Below the pieces are notes generated by a model. It was not told the DNA's origin, did not search any database, and saw only the letters and a program-made list of their open reading frames with translations. DNA of 64,000 nucleotides from an uncultured Candidatus Saccharibacteria bacterium (GTDB lineage Bacteria; Patescibacteriota; Saccharimonadia; Saccharimonadales; Saccharimonadaceae). The translations under genes and the position numbers were made by a program. The DNA is taken from NCBI GenBank assembly GCA_937935245.1, contig CALGXX010000018.1, positions 1 through 64,000 on the forward strand, in the 5' to 3' direction. Positions 6,916 through 17,200 of this stretch are shown here, piece after piece; within the stretch, counting starts at the first letter, position 1; each line of letters starts with the position of its first letter.

Positions 6916-6962
6916 GACTCTGATTTTTGATTGTACGCGCCGAGTCCTGCCTCGGCGTTTTT
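6906..6962 (+). terminator. Attenuator-type terminator in the hisS leader
   Basis: The arms at 6906-6920 and 6942-6956 pair over 15 bp with one G-U pair and are followed by GTTTTT. A shorter hairpin CGCCGAG-TCCTGC-CTCGGCG (6938-6957) uses the same 3' arm and would also terminate. It lies between the leader peptide and hisS, so it is an attenuator rather than a gene-end terminator; the polarity of control is unclear. Confidence 0.75.
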
Positions 6963-7002
6963 GATTGCTATAAATAAGAAATAATGACATAATGGAGCTA
7001 AC

Positions 7003-8337
7003 ATGAGCAGTTTATCTACACAAAGTTACAAAGGTTCGCGAGACTATTTTCCAGAGGAAAAGCGTCTGCAGAATTACATTTTTAAAGTTTGGCACAAGAC
7101 GGTTGAGAGTTTTGGCTATGAAGAATACGGCGCGCCGCTACTGGAGCCGTTAGATATTTATCTGGCGAAATCGGGTCAGGAATTGGCAGGAGAGCAAACA
7201 TATGCCTTTGAGGATCGTGGTGGTCGAATGGTGGCGATTCGTCCTGAGATGACGCCGTCGATTTCTCGAATGGTGGCGGCTAAGCGTCAGGAACTGGCGA
7301 TGCCTGCGCGGCTGTATTCAATTGCTAATTTTATGCGCTATGAACGGCCACAACGTGGGCGTGAGCGTGAGTTTTGGCAATTGAACGCGGATTTGTTTGG
7401 CGTGGACGGCGCGGCGGCGGACGCGGAGATTATTGAGCTGAGCCACGCTAGCGTGATGAATTTTGGCGCCAAGCAAGAAATGTTTACCGTCAGGGTTAAT
7501 AATCGCCAATTGATAAATCGTCTGATGAGTCAATTTTTGAAGCTTGATATTGTTGGTTCGACGATGATGATGAAGCTGCTTGATAGGAAAAATAAGATTC
7601 CTGCCGAAGAATTTAAGCGTCAGGCGATTGAGATTTTTGGCAGTCAAGCTTCGGAAGGTTTGCCGAAGTTAGCAAAAATGATCAGCATGAAATCTGTTGA
7701 TGATTTGCCGAGCGAATTGATGGAAGATGAAAGCGTCAAGCAACTTCGCGAAGTGATGAAATTGCTTAGTCAAAAAGGCATCACGAATGCGGTGTTTGAT
7801 GTTACTTTGATGCGCGGTCTGGACTATTACACGGGCATGGTTTTTGAGCTTTTTGACAATTCGCCAGAGAATAACCGAGCGTTATTTGGCGGAGGACGAT
7901 ATGACGGATTGGTTGGGCTATTTGGCGTTGAGCCGATTGCTACAGTCGGCGTTGGCATGGGCGCGACAACGATGGAGCAATTTTTGGAAGTGCACGGCTT
8001 GTTGCCTAAATTGGCGTCTAAAACAGATGTGTATATAATTCCGGTGTCAAAAGAATCTATGGCTGGCGCGGACGATTTGGCGCGAAAATTGCGCAGTGAA
8101 GGCGTGCGAGCAGAGCTGGATATCACTGGTAGAAAGATTGACAAACAGATAAAAGCGGCAATTAAAAAGCAAATTCCGTTTGCGGTGTTCGTGGGTGAGG
8201 ATGAAATTGCTAGCGGCGCATACACGGTTCGAAACTTGGTGGAGTCTGATGAGCAGAAAGTTGGCGCTGAACGAATCGTGACAATTGTCAAAGATCGCCG
8301 ATATGATGGCGATGAGGACGCTCTGTTTGAGGTATAG
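7003..8337 (+). CDS. hisS: Histidyl-tRNA synthetase
   Basis: 444 residues, normal for class II HisRS. Visible are motif 2 around YERPQRGREREFWQLNADLFG (split here by its residues 108-129), the His-specific LMRGLDYYTGMVFEL box near 270, and motif 3 GGGRYDGL. The C-terminal third is the alpha/beta anticodon-binding domain. The enzyme charges tRNA-His in the cytoplasm. A GGAG ribosome site precedes the ATG. The transcript from 6871 must pass an attenuator-type hairpin preceded by a His-rich leader peptide, so expression is probably tied to charged tRNA-His supply. tig follows after 26 bases but has its own -10 box. Confidence 0.95.
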   Translation: MSSLSTQSYKGSRDYFPEEKRLQNYIFKVWHKTVESFGYEEYGAPLLEPLDIYLAKSGQELAGEQTYAFEDRGGRMVAIRPEMTPSISRMVAAKRQELAMPARLYSIANFMRYERPQRGREREFWQLNADLFGVDGAAADAEIIELSHASVMNFGAKQEMFTVRVNNRQLINRLMSQFLKLDIVGSTMMMKLLDRKNKIPAEEFKRQAIEIFGSQASEGLPKLAKMISMKSVDDLPSELMEDESVKQLREVMKLLSQKGITNAVFDVTLMRGLDYYTGMVFELFDNSPENNRALFGGGRYDGLVGLFGVEPIATVGVGMGATTMEQFLEVHGLLPKLASKTDVYIIPVSKESMAGADDLARKLRSEGVRAELDITGRKIDKQIKAAIKKQIPFAVFVGEDEIASGAYTVRNLVESDEQKVGAERIVTIVKDRRYDGDEDALFEV

Positions 8338-8363
8338 TCTGATATCTGTTATAATTAGTCTTT

Positions 8364-9653
8364 ATGAAGACTACTGTAAAAAAACTATCAGATACTAAAG
8401 TTCAATTGACGATTTCTTTGGGTGCTAGCGAATTAGCTGACGCAGAGCAGGTTTCCTTGACAAAGTTGGCGCGCGACATCAAAGTTCCAGGTTTCCGCAA
8501 AGGAAAAGTTCCCGCAAGCATAGCTGCTAAGCACGTTGACCCTAATGCTTTACAGGAGCAGATCTTAGAGAACGCCTTGTCAAAGGCAGTAGCTGAGGCG
8601 TTTTTGCAGGAAAAATTGCAAGCCCTAGACCGACCAAGTGTTGAGGTGAAGAAGTTTGTGCCTGGTTCTGAGCTGGAATTTACGGCTGAAGTTGAAGTTA
8701 TTCCGCCGGTAAAATTGGGCGATTATAAAAAATTGTCAGCGAAAAAGGAAGTAGCCAAGGTCGAAGATAAAGATGTTGATGAGGTTATTGAGCGAATCCG
8801 TAAAAACTATTCTGAAAAATCAGAGGTCAAGCGTGCCGCTAAATCTGGCGACGAGGCTGTGATTGACTTTACGGGAAAGAAAGATGGCGTGGCGTTTGAC
8901 GGTGGTTCGGCTAAGGAATATGGCTTGAAGCTTGGCGAAGGTCAATTCATTCCTGGATTTGAGGAAGGTGTGATTGGTCATAAGGCTGGTGAAGAATTCG
9001 ATTTGAAATTGAAATTTCCAGAGGATTATCACGCTGAGAATCTGGCGGGTCAAGACGTTGTGTTTACCGTGAAAATTCACAAGGTTAATGAATTGAAATT
9101 GCCAGAACTAAACGATGAATTTGCTGCAAAATGCGGTCCATTTACAGAGATGAAAGAAGTAAAAGAGGACATCAAGCGTGAACTTACCGCACAAAAAGAG
9201 CGTGAAGCTGATGAGAAATTTAAGGACGCGTTGGTTGGTGAATTGACAGAAAAAAGCAAGGCTGCGCTGCCAGAACTTTTGGTTGAGGATCAATTGCGAT
9301 CAATCGAGCGTGATTTGACTCAGAATTTGATGTATAGTGGACTGAGTTTGGATAGCTATTTGAAGACTCAGGGCTTCAAAGATAAAGAGGAATGGACGAA
9401 GAAAGAGGCTCGTCCAGCTGCTGAAAAGCGAGTTAAGGCTGGCTTGGTATTGGCGGAATTGTCGAAGGAATTGAAGATTGACGCTTCTCGTGATGAGATT
9501 CAAGAGCAAATTAATTTCTTTAAGCAACAATACGGCAAAGATAAGAAAATATTAGAACAATTCGACAATCCAAACGTCCATCGCGACATTGCCAACCGAA
9601 TGATTACAGATAAGACCGTTGCTAAATTGGTCGAATTAAACACGAAGAAATAG
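8364..9653 (+). CDS. tig: Trigger factor (ribosome-associated chaperone and prolyl isomerase)
   Basis: 429 residues with the usual three parts: an N-terminal ribosome-binding domain containing [12 protein letters not shown] (signature GFRxGxxP, residues 40-51), a central FKBP-type isomerase domain with [16 protein letters not shown] and [10 protein letters not shown], and a helical C-terminal chaperone domain. It binds L23 at the exit tunnel and shields nascent chains. TATAAT at 8350-8355 stands eight bases before the ATG without a ribosome site, suggesting a leaderless mRNA. clpP follows after seven bases, the common tig-clpP pairing. Confidence 0.95.
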   Translation: MKTTVKKLSDTKVQLTISLGASELADAEQVSLTKLARDIKVPGFRKGKVPASIAAKHVDPNALQEQILENALSKAVAEAFLQEKLQALDRPSVEVKKFVPGSELEFTAEVEVIPPVKLGDYKKLSAKKEVAKVEDKDVDEVIERIRKNYSEKSEVKRAAKSGDEAVIDFTGKKDGVAFDGGSAKEYGLKLGEGQFIPGFEEGVIGHKAGEEFDLKLKFPEDYHAENLAGQDVVFTVKIHKVNELKLPELNDEFAAKCGPFTEMKEVKEDIKRELTAQKEREADEKFKDALVGELTEKSKAALPELLVEDQLRSIERDLTQNLMYSGLSLDSYLKTQGFKDKEEWTKKEARPAAEKRVKAGLVLAELSKELKIDASRDEIQEQINFFKQQYGKDKKILEQFDNPNVHRDIANRMITDKTVAKLVELNTKK

Positions 9654-9660
9654 GGTAAAT

Positions 9661-10254
9661 ATGCCAAAATCATATCTCATTCCAACTGTCGTTGAAAAGT
9701 CGGCCGACGGCGAGCGTGCTTTTGATATCTATTCGAGATTGTTGAATGAGAGAATTATTTTCCTTGGCGAAGACGTTAACGAGCATACCGCGAACAGCGT
9801 AGTAGCGCAATTACTGCATTTGGCATACGTTGACCCGCAAGCTGATATATCGCTATATATCAATAGTCCAGGCGGCAGCGTTTATGATGGTATGGCGATT
9901 TATGACACGATGAATTTTATTAAGCCAGATGTGGCGACGTATGGAATTGGTTTGCAGGCAAGCATGGGGGCGTTTTTGCTCAGCTCTGGCGCTAAGGGTA
10001 AGAGGTTTTGCTTGCCGCATGCTAAGGTTATGATTCATCAGCCGTCTTCTGGAACGCACGGAAAAGTGACCGACATGGAAATTGACATGAAGGAAACTTT
10101 GGAAGTTAAGGAAATGCTAGCGAAGATTATGGCAAAAAACACCGGTCAGAAGTTGGCTAAGGTTAAGTCTGACATGGAGCGTGACTATTGGATGACGCCA
10201 GATGAAGCTGTAAAGTACGGTCTAATCGACAAAGTCTTGACTAAATTGTCGTAA
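9661..10254 (+). CDS. clpP: ATP-dependent Clp protease proteolytic subunit
   Basis: 197 residues. The catalytic serine is in [18 protein letters not shown] (A-S-M-G-A box, near residue 100), the His in [10 protein letters not shown] (near 125), and the Asp in the expected position about 50 residues later. The N-terminus and the [17 protein letters not shown] oxyanion/helix region are normal. It forms the tetradecameric chamber used with a Clp ATPase, which is not encoded in this window. It is seven bases behind tig and very likely co-transcribed; no ribosome site is obvious. Confidence 0.95.
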   Translation: MPKSYLIPTVVEKSADGERAFDIYSRLLNERIIFLGEDVNEHTANSVVAQLLHLAYVDPQADISLYINSPGGSVYDGMAIYDTMNFIKPDVATYGIGLQASMGAFLLSSGAKGKRFCLPHAKVMIHQPSSGTHGKVTDMEIDMKETLEVKEMLAKIMAKNTGQKLAKVKSDMERDYWMTPDEAVKYGLIDKVLTKLS

Positions 10255-10345
10255 AAATTTGCGTGTTTGTTGTTAAAACTACTAGTAATTCTGATTGTGG
10301 TTTTTGGAGGATATTGTCATAATTTGAGGTAGGCAAGGAGGGCTT

Positions 10346-11284
10346 ATGAGGCAATATTTAGACACATTGAAATACGTTCGTGATAACGGTGTGCAAAAAG
10401 GCGATCGTACGGGAACGGGGACAACAGAAGTTTTTGGTATTCAGACGCGATATGATTTGGCAGACGGATTTCCGGCTATGACCACTAAGAAGTTATATTT
10501 CAAAAGCGTCGCTCATGAGCTTTTATGGTTTCTTAAGGGCACGGGCAATATTGAATATTTGGCGCAAAACGGCGTTCATATCTGGGATGAGTGGCCATAT
10601 AAAAATTACCTAGAAAAAACTGGTCAGAAAATACCGGAAATCAACGGCGAAGAGTGGCGCGCTGGAATGAAGGAATTTATTGATAAGATTGCGAATGATC
10701 ATGCGTTTGCTGAAGAATGGGGAAATTTGGGGCCAGTTTATGGTGTCCAATGGCGAAAATGGCCGGACGGGAAGGGCGGAACTATTGACCAGATTCAGAA
10801 CGCCATTGACACGATAAAGACAAATCCAGAGTCGCGTCGGAATATCGTGAGTGCGTGGAATGTGGCGGAAATTGATGACATCGTTCAAGCTGGCGGGCTG
10901 CCTCCGTGTCATACGATGTTTCAATTTAACGTAAGACCTGGCAAGAACGGCGAGAAGGATAAGCTGGATTTGGCGCTGACTCAGCGCTCGGCGGATATGT
11001 TCCTTGGGGTGCCGTTTAACATTGCCAGCTATGCGCTGCTTTTGTCGATTGTCGCTCAAGTTACCGACAAGCAACCCGGCGAGTTTATCCATACCTTAAA
11101 CAGCGCGCATATTTACAATAATCACCGCGCGCAAGTTGACGAGCAATTATCACGCCGTCCGTTGCCGCTGCCGAAGCTATGGCTCAATCTAGACATCAAG
11201 AATATTGACGATTTCACGATTGATGATATCCGTCTGGAGAATTACGAGTGCCATCCAGCGATAAAAGCGCCGATTGCTGTGTAG
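10346..11284 (+). CDS. thyA: Thymidylate synthase
   Basis: 312 residues, longer than the 264-residue E. coli form through an insertion in the small domain (about 80-130), as in some Gram-positive enzymes. The catalytic Cys lies in [12 protein letters not shown], and [20 protein letters not shown] plus the C-terminal [14 protein letters not shown] are diagnostic. It makes dTMP from dUMP with methylene-tetrahydrofolate. AAGGAGGGC precedes the ATG. With folA (11720), a dcd-like gene (12319) and tmk (13484) it forms a dTTP-supply neighbourhood. Confidence 0.95.
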   Translation: MRQYLDTLKYVRDNGVQKGDRTGTGTTEVFGIQTRYDLADGFPAMTTKKLYFKSVAHELLWFLKGTGNIEYLAQNGVHIWDEWPYKNYLEKTGQKIPEINGEEWRAGMKEFIDKIANDHAFAEEWGNLGPVYGVQWRKWPDGKGGTIDQIQNAIDTIKTNPESRRNIVSAWNVAEIDDIVQAGGLPPCHTMFQFNVRPGKNGEKDKLDLALTQRSADMFLGVPFNIASYALLLSIVAQVTDKQPGEFIHTLNSAHIYNNHRAQVDEQLSRRPLPLPKLWLNLDIKNIDDFTIDDIRLENYECHPAIKAPIAV

Positions 11285-11298
11285 ATTGATTTACGATC

Positions 11299-11673
11299 TT
11301 ATGTCCATTGGTCAAAATGATCGATGTCTATTCCCTCATCAGATTCTTTAGCTGTAAGAATCATATAATTGTCGTTTTCAATACCAGACTGTCGTAGGCC
11401 AGTAATCTCTTGATCGGGTAGAATAACGCTAAACTCTCGAGCGGCGGTATCATATAGTATGGTTGCATACTTTCCCACTGTTCTAGTTACTGTTCTACCT
11501 TTTTCATCTTCTTCTGTCCATTTTTCTACAACAGGAGCTTTATCTTTGAATATCGCGCCTTCTGCGGTAGGCTTACCAGATAATATTATCGTTCTACCCT
11601 CTGGCAGGTCCGCAATCGTAGTGCCTTTTATACGTTCAATGGCTGTAGCTCTTATCATAGATCGTTCATTCAT
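11299..11673 (-). CDS. Hypothetical 124-residue protein
   Basis: A soluble protein with no recognised family, largely predicted beta strands (GRTIILSGKPTAEGAIF, KYATILYDTAAREFSVILP). It lies between thyA and folA on the minus strand. Upstream TTGACA, 17 bp, TATAGT ends seven bases before the ATG, a clear promoter for a leaderless mRNA, which supports the start and shows that it is expressed separately from folA. No function can be proposed. Confidence 0.65.
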   Translation of the reverse strand: MNERSMIRATAIERIKGTTIADLPEGRTIILSGKPTAEGAIFKDKAPVVEKWTEEDEKGRTVTRTVGKYATILYDTAAREFSVILPDQEITGLRQSGIENDNYMILTAKESDEGIDIDHFDQWT

Positions 11674-11719
11674 ACTCTACACTATACCACAAATACCAAA
11701 TACTGTCAACCTAAGAAGG

Positions 11720-12214
11720 CTATTTTCTTTTATAGGTCACAAAATCAAAATCGTAATTGTTTTCATTATCTGCCGAATGGTGTACACGACTTACTTTCTC
11801 CCATGCGTCCATATCTATCTCTGGGAAAAAAGTGTCAGCGTCGGGGAATTCGGCGTCAATTTCTGTAGCGTAAATAGTGTCAATTTCTGGAATATCTAGC
11901 GCATCTTTATAAACTCGTGAGCCGCCAATGATAAAAGTCGGATATCGCGATAAAGCCAGGGCGCTTCGTAAATTCATAGCCGTAAGAACTTTTTTGACGC
12001 CAGTCGGCTTGGATGAGATGACAATATTTTCTCTGTCTGGGAGTGGTCGCGAACCAATTGACTCAAACGTTTTTCTGCCCATAATGACATTGCTATTTCT
12101 CGTCAAGCGCTTAAAATTCACCAAGTCGGCCGGCAAACTTCGCCCCCACGGCATATCGCCATTTTGTCCGATGGCGCGGTTTTTATCGTAAGCTACAATA
12201 ATGGCTTTTTCCAT
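11720..12214 (-). CDS. folA: Dihydrofolate reductase
   Basis: 164 residues, usual DHFR length. Key pieces: AIIVAYDKNRAIGQNGDMPW (substrate and cofactor loop), VIMGRKTFESIG (NADPH binding), PLPDRENIVIS, and TFIIGGSRVYKDAL (the GG box). It regenerates tetrahydrofolate consumed by ThyA. It is transcribed away from the dcd-like gene. TAAACT six bases before the ATG and no ribosome site suggest a leaderless mRNA. Confidence 0.95.
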   Translation of the reverse strand: MEKAIIVAYDKNRAIGQNGDMPWGRSLPADLVNFKRLTRNSNVIMGRKTFESIGSRPLPDRENIVISSKPTGVKKVLTAMNLRSALALSRYPTFIIGGSRVYKDALDIPEIDTIYATEIDAEFPDADTFFPEIDMDAWEKVSRVHHSADNENNYDFDFVTYKRK

Positions 12215-12318
12215 AATTTCAGTTTAACATGCTGTAAAATTTACTGAAAGCTTGATAGGAATGCATAAACTTGCCATAATAAGATTTGGTAGAAAAATCA
12301 CGCAATGGGAGGTGTTTA

Positions 12319-13038
12319 GTGAGCGTGTACTCAAATAAAGATATATTAGCGGCGATTGAAGACGGGACAATTGTCTGTACGCCGTTCAACCCAAAAAACG
12401 TATCGGAAGCCAGCTTAGATTTTACGCTAGGCTTTAATTTTTATAAACAGGAATATGATGATATTTCGCGAGTTTATAATCCGTTTGACGAGTCCGACGT
12501 CAATCGATACTTCAAGGGCCCGCTTAAGGCTATGCCGCACGCCGAATGGTGCGAGCGGCACGGTTTTCGGGAATTTAAGAATATTCCGCCGGATCATCCA
12601 ATTATCGTTTTGAAGCCTGGTGAGCGAATTTTAGCACATACGCACGAATTTGTTGGGATTCGGACGCATGGCGGCGCGGCTGAGGTGAAAAGTCGTAGCT
12701 CTTGGGGGCGAAACGGCGTGGCGGTGTGTTTTGATGCTGGCTGGGTTGATCCAGGATATATCAATCGGATTACGCTTGAGATTTACAATCTGAATAAGCA
12801 CGAGAGCGTAGTTTTGCCCGTCGGCGAACGTATTGGGCAATTGATTTTTCATCACACTGGTCAGGTTGACGGCGGATATGCTAGCGGACGCGGCGGAATG
12901 AGTGGCAAATATCAGCACACTGACGATTTGGATGAATTGATAAGAACTTGGCGTCCAGAAATGATGTTGCCGCGGGCGTTTAAGGATCGTCGGCATAAAC
13001 CGATGGAAATCGCGGGACTTGGCGAGGGGATTTTGTGA
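12319..13038 (+). CDS. dCTP deaminase / dUTPase-like protein
   Basis: 239 residues from GTG 12319, chosen because GGGAGG lies seven bases upstream. The trimeric dUTPase/dCTP deaminase fold is shown by ERILAHTHEFVGI, KSRSSWGRNGVAVCFDAGWVD (split motif with Ser-Ser and Arg), and NRITLEIYNL with GERIGQLIFH. Such enzymes produce dUMP precursors or dUTP and so feed ThyA. It is longer than typical Dcd (about 190), with extra residues at 50-90 and at the C-terminus, so the exact reaction is uncertain. Its stop overlaps the HIT gene start. Confidence 0.8.
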   Translation: MSVYSNKDILAAIEDGTIVCTPFNPKNVSEASLDFTLGFNFYKQEYDDISRVYNPFDESDVNRYFKGPLKAMPHAEWCERHGFREFKNIPPDHPIIVLKPGERILAHTHEFVGIRTHGGAAEVKSRSSWGRNGVAVCFDAGWVDPGYINRITLEIYNLNKHESVVLPVGERIGQLIFHHTGQVDGGYASGRGGMSGKYQHTDDLDELIRTWRPEMMLPRAFKDRRHKPMEIAGLGEGIL

Positions 13039-13481
13039 TGATGGCAGGTTCAATGTTTCGCTCACGGACGAAGGAAAAAGAATATATTGATCACAGGAAA
13101 AAGCACAAGTCTGACGGCTGCGATTTTTGTCAATTAGTAAAGCGTCACACAGATCAGGTCGTTGGTGAAACTGCGCATTGTTTGATTATTAAGAACAGGT
13201 TTGGCTATAATTTTTGGGATGGCTGTGGCGTGGATGATCATTTGATGGTTATACCGAAACGGCACGTGGATTCGCTGGCAAATTTGAGCGATGAGGAAAA
13301 AATTGACTATATGAATCAGATTGCGAAGTTTGAGAGTGACGGCTATTCGATTTACGCCCGAGCTCAAGGCAGTAAAACCAGGTCAATGGCACACCAGCAC
13401 ACGCATTTTATAAAAGTTGACGGCAGGGCGAAAAAGATGATGATTTATTTAAATAAGCCGCATACTGTGATTACGAGGTGA
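13038..13481 (+). CDS. HIT-family nucleotide hydrolase/transferase
   Basis: 147 residues. The His-triad motif is MAHQHTHFI (H-x-H-x-H) near residue 120; upstream are CDFCQLV and LIIKNRFGYNFWDGCGVDDHLMVIPKRHV in pieces typical of HIT proteins. These hydrolyse nucleotide phosphoramidates or dinucleoside polyphosphates. The ATG at 13038 overlaps the previous stop (TGATG) with AGGGG upstream; it then overlaps the tmk region at its end. Context suggests nucleotide metabolism; the substrate is unknown. Confidence 0.8.
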   Translation: MMAGSMFRSRTKEKEYIDHRKKHKSDGCDFCQLVKRHTDQVVGETAHCLIIKNRFGYNFWDGCGVDDHLMVIPKRHVDSLANLSDEEKIDYMNQIAKFESDGYSIYARAQGSKTRSMAHQHTHFIKVDGRAKKMMIYLNKPHTVITR

Positions 13482-13483
13482 TG

Positions 13484-14128
13484 ATGAGCGACGCGGGAAA
13501 ATATATAGTTATCGAAGGAAATGACGGGACGGGCAAGTCGACGCAGGTCGCGAAATTGGCGGAATATTTTCGGTCAATCGGACGAACAGTTTGCGTGATT
13601 GAAGAGCCGGGAAGTGACGATCCGGAAAAATCAACTCCGATAGCAAATGAGCTTCGAAAAGTGATTAAAAATGGTGATCTGGCGCGTTCTGCGGCGGTTA
13701 ATGTGGCGCTATTTTCTGCAGCTCGGCGTGAATTGTGGCGGGAAAAAATTCAGCCTGCGTTGGAGCGTGGGGAAATTGTTTTGAGTGCGAGAAATTATAT
13801 TTCGACATTAGTTTATCAGGGGCGAGGCGAAGGTTATGACGAGTCAGAAATTCTGCGATTGACAGAATTATTCACCGATGAAAAATACTTGAAGCCAGAC
13901 GTTATGGTTATTTTAAGCTTGAGTCGCGATAAGCGGGAAGAGCGAATTTCTATGCGCGGCGATCTGAAAAATCCCGACACTTTTGAGCCGCGCGGGCAAG
14001 ATTTTCAGAAAAAAGTCGACGATGGATATTTGGAGATTGCCGAGGCGTACGGAATTCCGGTAATTTCTGCTGACGGGACGATTGAGGAAATTCATGATAT
14101 GCTGATTAATAATATTGAAAAACACTAG
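13484..14128 (+). CDS. tmk: Thymidylate kinase
   Basis: 214 residues. The P-loop EGNDGTGKSTQ is at residues 10-20; the DR-type substrate loop is altered to SARNYISTLVYQGRGEGY, and VILSLSRDKREERISMRG gives the lid region. It phosphorylates dTMP to dTDP. ATG 13484 is preferred over 13481 because GAGG at 13475 is better spaced. It ends the thyA-folA-dcd-HIT-tmk neighbourhood, just ahead of the rpoB promoter. Confidence 0.9.
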   Translation: MSDAGKYIVIEGNDGTGKSTQVAKLAEYFRSIGRTVCVIEEPGSDDPEKSTPIANELRKVIKNGDLARSAAVNVALFSAARRELWREKIQPALERGEIVLSARNYISTLVYQGRGEGYDESEILRLTELFTDEKYLKPDVMVILSLSRDKREERISMRGDLKNPDTFEPRGQDFQKKVDDGYLEIAEAYGIPVISADGTIEEIHDMLINNIEKH

Positions 14129-14137
14129 TAAAACCCC

Positions 14138-14166
14138 TTGATTTTATTGACGCTTTTCGTCATAAT
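14138..14166 (+). promoter_or_regulatory. rpoBC promoter
   Basis: TTGATT (14138-14143), 17 bp, CATAAT (14161-14166). The mRNA would carry a leader of about 125 nt before rpoB. The leader shows no obvious terminator hairpin. Confidence 0.6.
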
Positions 14167-14297
14167 GAGTAGTTATAGAAGTAGTGTATTCATGGCGGGT
14201 GAAAATTGCGAGTGGCAAATCGTGATTTTGGGCTATGAATTAGAGATCTTCACGGCCGTCTATTAACCACTAATTAAAGCGAGGAGTGTTTACGCCT

Positions 14298-17200
14298 GTG
14301 GCAAAAAAACCAACCACAAGTAGCGAGCGCGTCTATTTCACCTCTGGTGATAATGCCCTGCCGCTACCAAACTTAATCGCTCACCAAAAAGATTCTTGGC
14401 GCTGGTTCGTCGAAAAAGGTTTGAGTGAGATATTTTCAGAAATTAATCCAATTGACGACTATACTGGTCAGAAGTTGTCGTTAAAGTTCGGCAAATACTA
14501 TTTTGGCGAGCCAAAAAACACTGACCAATTTGCCAAAGAAAACAACTTGACATTTGAAGCTCCATTGCACGCAACGGTTGAATTGACAAACAAAACAACT
14601 GGCGTGGTTGAAGAGCAGGAAATTTACCTCGGTGAATATCCATGGATGACCGAGCGCGGTACGTTTATTATCAACGGTACAGAGCGTGTGGTTGTTAGCC
14701 AGTTGATTCGCTCTGCTGGTGTTTTCTTCACTGCTGAAACAATAGCGGGACGTAATTACTACGGCGCAAAAATCATTCCAGGACGTGGAGCTTGGATGGA
14801 ATTTGAGACGGCTTCTAATGGCGCGATTTACGTAAAAATTGACCGCCGCCGCAAGATGCCAGCAACGACTTTGTTGCGCGCTTTGGGCTATCCAAAGACT
14901 AGCGAAATTAAGGAATTGTTCGCTGATATTGATACTGGCGATGTAAAATACATTGACGAAACTTTAGATAAGGATACTTCTCGTGGCGCTAATGAGGCGT
15001 TGATTGAGGTTTATCGTCGATTGCGTCCAGGCGATTTGGCAACGGTTGATAACGCTCGTCAGATGATTGAGCGAATGTTCTTTGACTTCAAGCGGTTCGA
15101 TTATTCGCGGGTTGGTCGTTATAAATTGAACCAACGCTTGGGTCTGGATGTTGCAAATACGGCCGAAAATCGTACGTTGCAAATGAGCGATTTGGTAGCG
15201 ATTTTGCGTGAAGTTATTCGCTTGAACAATACACAAGAGCCAGCTGATGACATTGACGCATTGAGTAACCGTCGAGTTCGCTTGGTTGGTGAATTGATTG
15301 CCCGACAATTCCGCGTTGGTATGCTTCGAATGCAGCGCAATGCAATGGATCGCATGAGTGTGGCTGATTTGGAAAGCGTTAGCCCAAGTCAATTGATTAA
15401 TGCTCGTCCAATTGTTGCGGCTGTTCGTGAATTCTTTACTTCAAGCCAGTTGTCGCAGTTGCTTGACGAGGTTAACCCATTGTCAGAATTGAGCCACAAG
15501 CGACGCTTGAGCTCGACTGGTCCTGGCGGTTTGACTCGTGAGCGCGCTGGATTTGAGGTCCGCGACGCCCACCCAACTCACTATGGTCGTATCTGTTCAG
15601 TGGAAACGCCAGAAGGTGCGAATATCGGTTTGGTGTTGAACTTGGCGACTTATGCGCGTGTTAACGAATACGGATTTATTGAGACTCCTTATCTTCGCGT
15701 TAAAGATGGCAAAGTCACTGACGAACTTGTTTATTTGGATGCTTCACAGGAAATCGGTGAGGTTATCGCTGACGCTGGTGAAGCTCTTAATGAAGACGGA
15801 ACTTTCCGCGACGAGCGCGTTAACGCCCGAAGCAATATGCAGCCATCACAAGTTGATGCTAGCCAAGTTACATTCATGGATGCAGCTCACCGCCAGATTC
15901 TAGGTTCGACTGCGGCGTTGGTTCCGTTTATTGAAAAGACTCGCGTTGACCGCGCTTTGACTGGTTCAAACATGCAACGCCAGGCGGTTCCTCTATTGTG
16001 TCCAGAATCCGCAACTGTTGGTACTGGAATTGAGAAGGCTGTGGCTGAGAATAGTGGTCACTTGATTCAAGCTAGTGGCGACGGCGAAGTCGTTCGCGCT
16101 GACGCTGACGAAGTTCATGTTAAATATGCTGACGGCGTAAAGATTTATACTTTGAAGCATTTTGTGAAGAATAATGACGATCGTTGTTACAACCAAAAAG
16201 TCCGCGTTGAGCGTGGCGACAAGGTGAAGAAGGGCGACATTCTGATTGAAGGCGCCTCAATTGCTGGCGGTGAAATTGCCCTAGGTAAGAACCTTCTGGT
16301 TGCCTTCATGCCATGGGGTGGTTACAACATGGAAGACGCGATTATTATGAGCCGTCGTTTGGTTGAAGATGATCGATTGACAAGCATTAACATTAAAGAT
16401 TACACCGTTGAGGTTCGTGAGACGAAGCTTGGTCCAGAGATTGTGACACGTGATATTCCAAACGTTTCCGAGGAAAGTTTGCGCCACTTGGATGAGAACG
16501 GAATTGTTCAAATTGGTTCTGAGGTTAAGGCTGGCGATGTTTTGGTCGGTAAGATTACACCAAAGGGCGAGCAGGAATTGAGCTCTGAGGAGCGTTTGCT
16601 TCGTGCCATCTTCGGTGAAAAAGCTAAGGACGTTCGCGATACATCACAGCGAATGAACAACGCGGGCGGCGGTAAAGTCGTTGGTGTTAAGATCTTTAGC
16701 AGGGAAAATGGTCACGAGTTGAAGGCTGGCGTTTTGATGCAAATTCAGATCTTTGTTGCGCAATTGCGAAAGATTGGCGTTGGTGATAAGATGGCTGGAC
16801 GCTTCGGTAACAAGGGTGTTGTAGCGAAAGTTCTTCCTGTTGAAGATATGCCATTCCTAGAGGATGGTACGCCAGTTGACGTAGTTTTGAACCCACTTGG
16901 TGTGCCAAGTCGTATGAACCTTGGTCAGATTTTTGAAACTCACCTTGGTATGGCAGCACGAGCATTGGGCTACCGCGTAGCAACTCCGTCATTTAACGGT
17001 GTTCCAAGTGAGAAGATTTCCGACGAGCTAGAAAAAGCTGGTTTGGCGCGTGACGGTAAGAGTCAATTGTTTGACGGCCGCACCGGTGAACCATTTGAGG
17101 AGCGAACAACAGTTGGTGTGATGCACATGATTAAGTTGCATCACATGGTTTCTGACAAGATTCACGCCCGCTCAACTGGTCCATACACGATGGTTACTCA

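Noticed and set aside
10610..11092. Antisense frame of 160 codons in thyA
   Set aside because: Shadow of thyA without start signals or coherent protein features.
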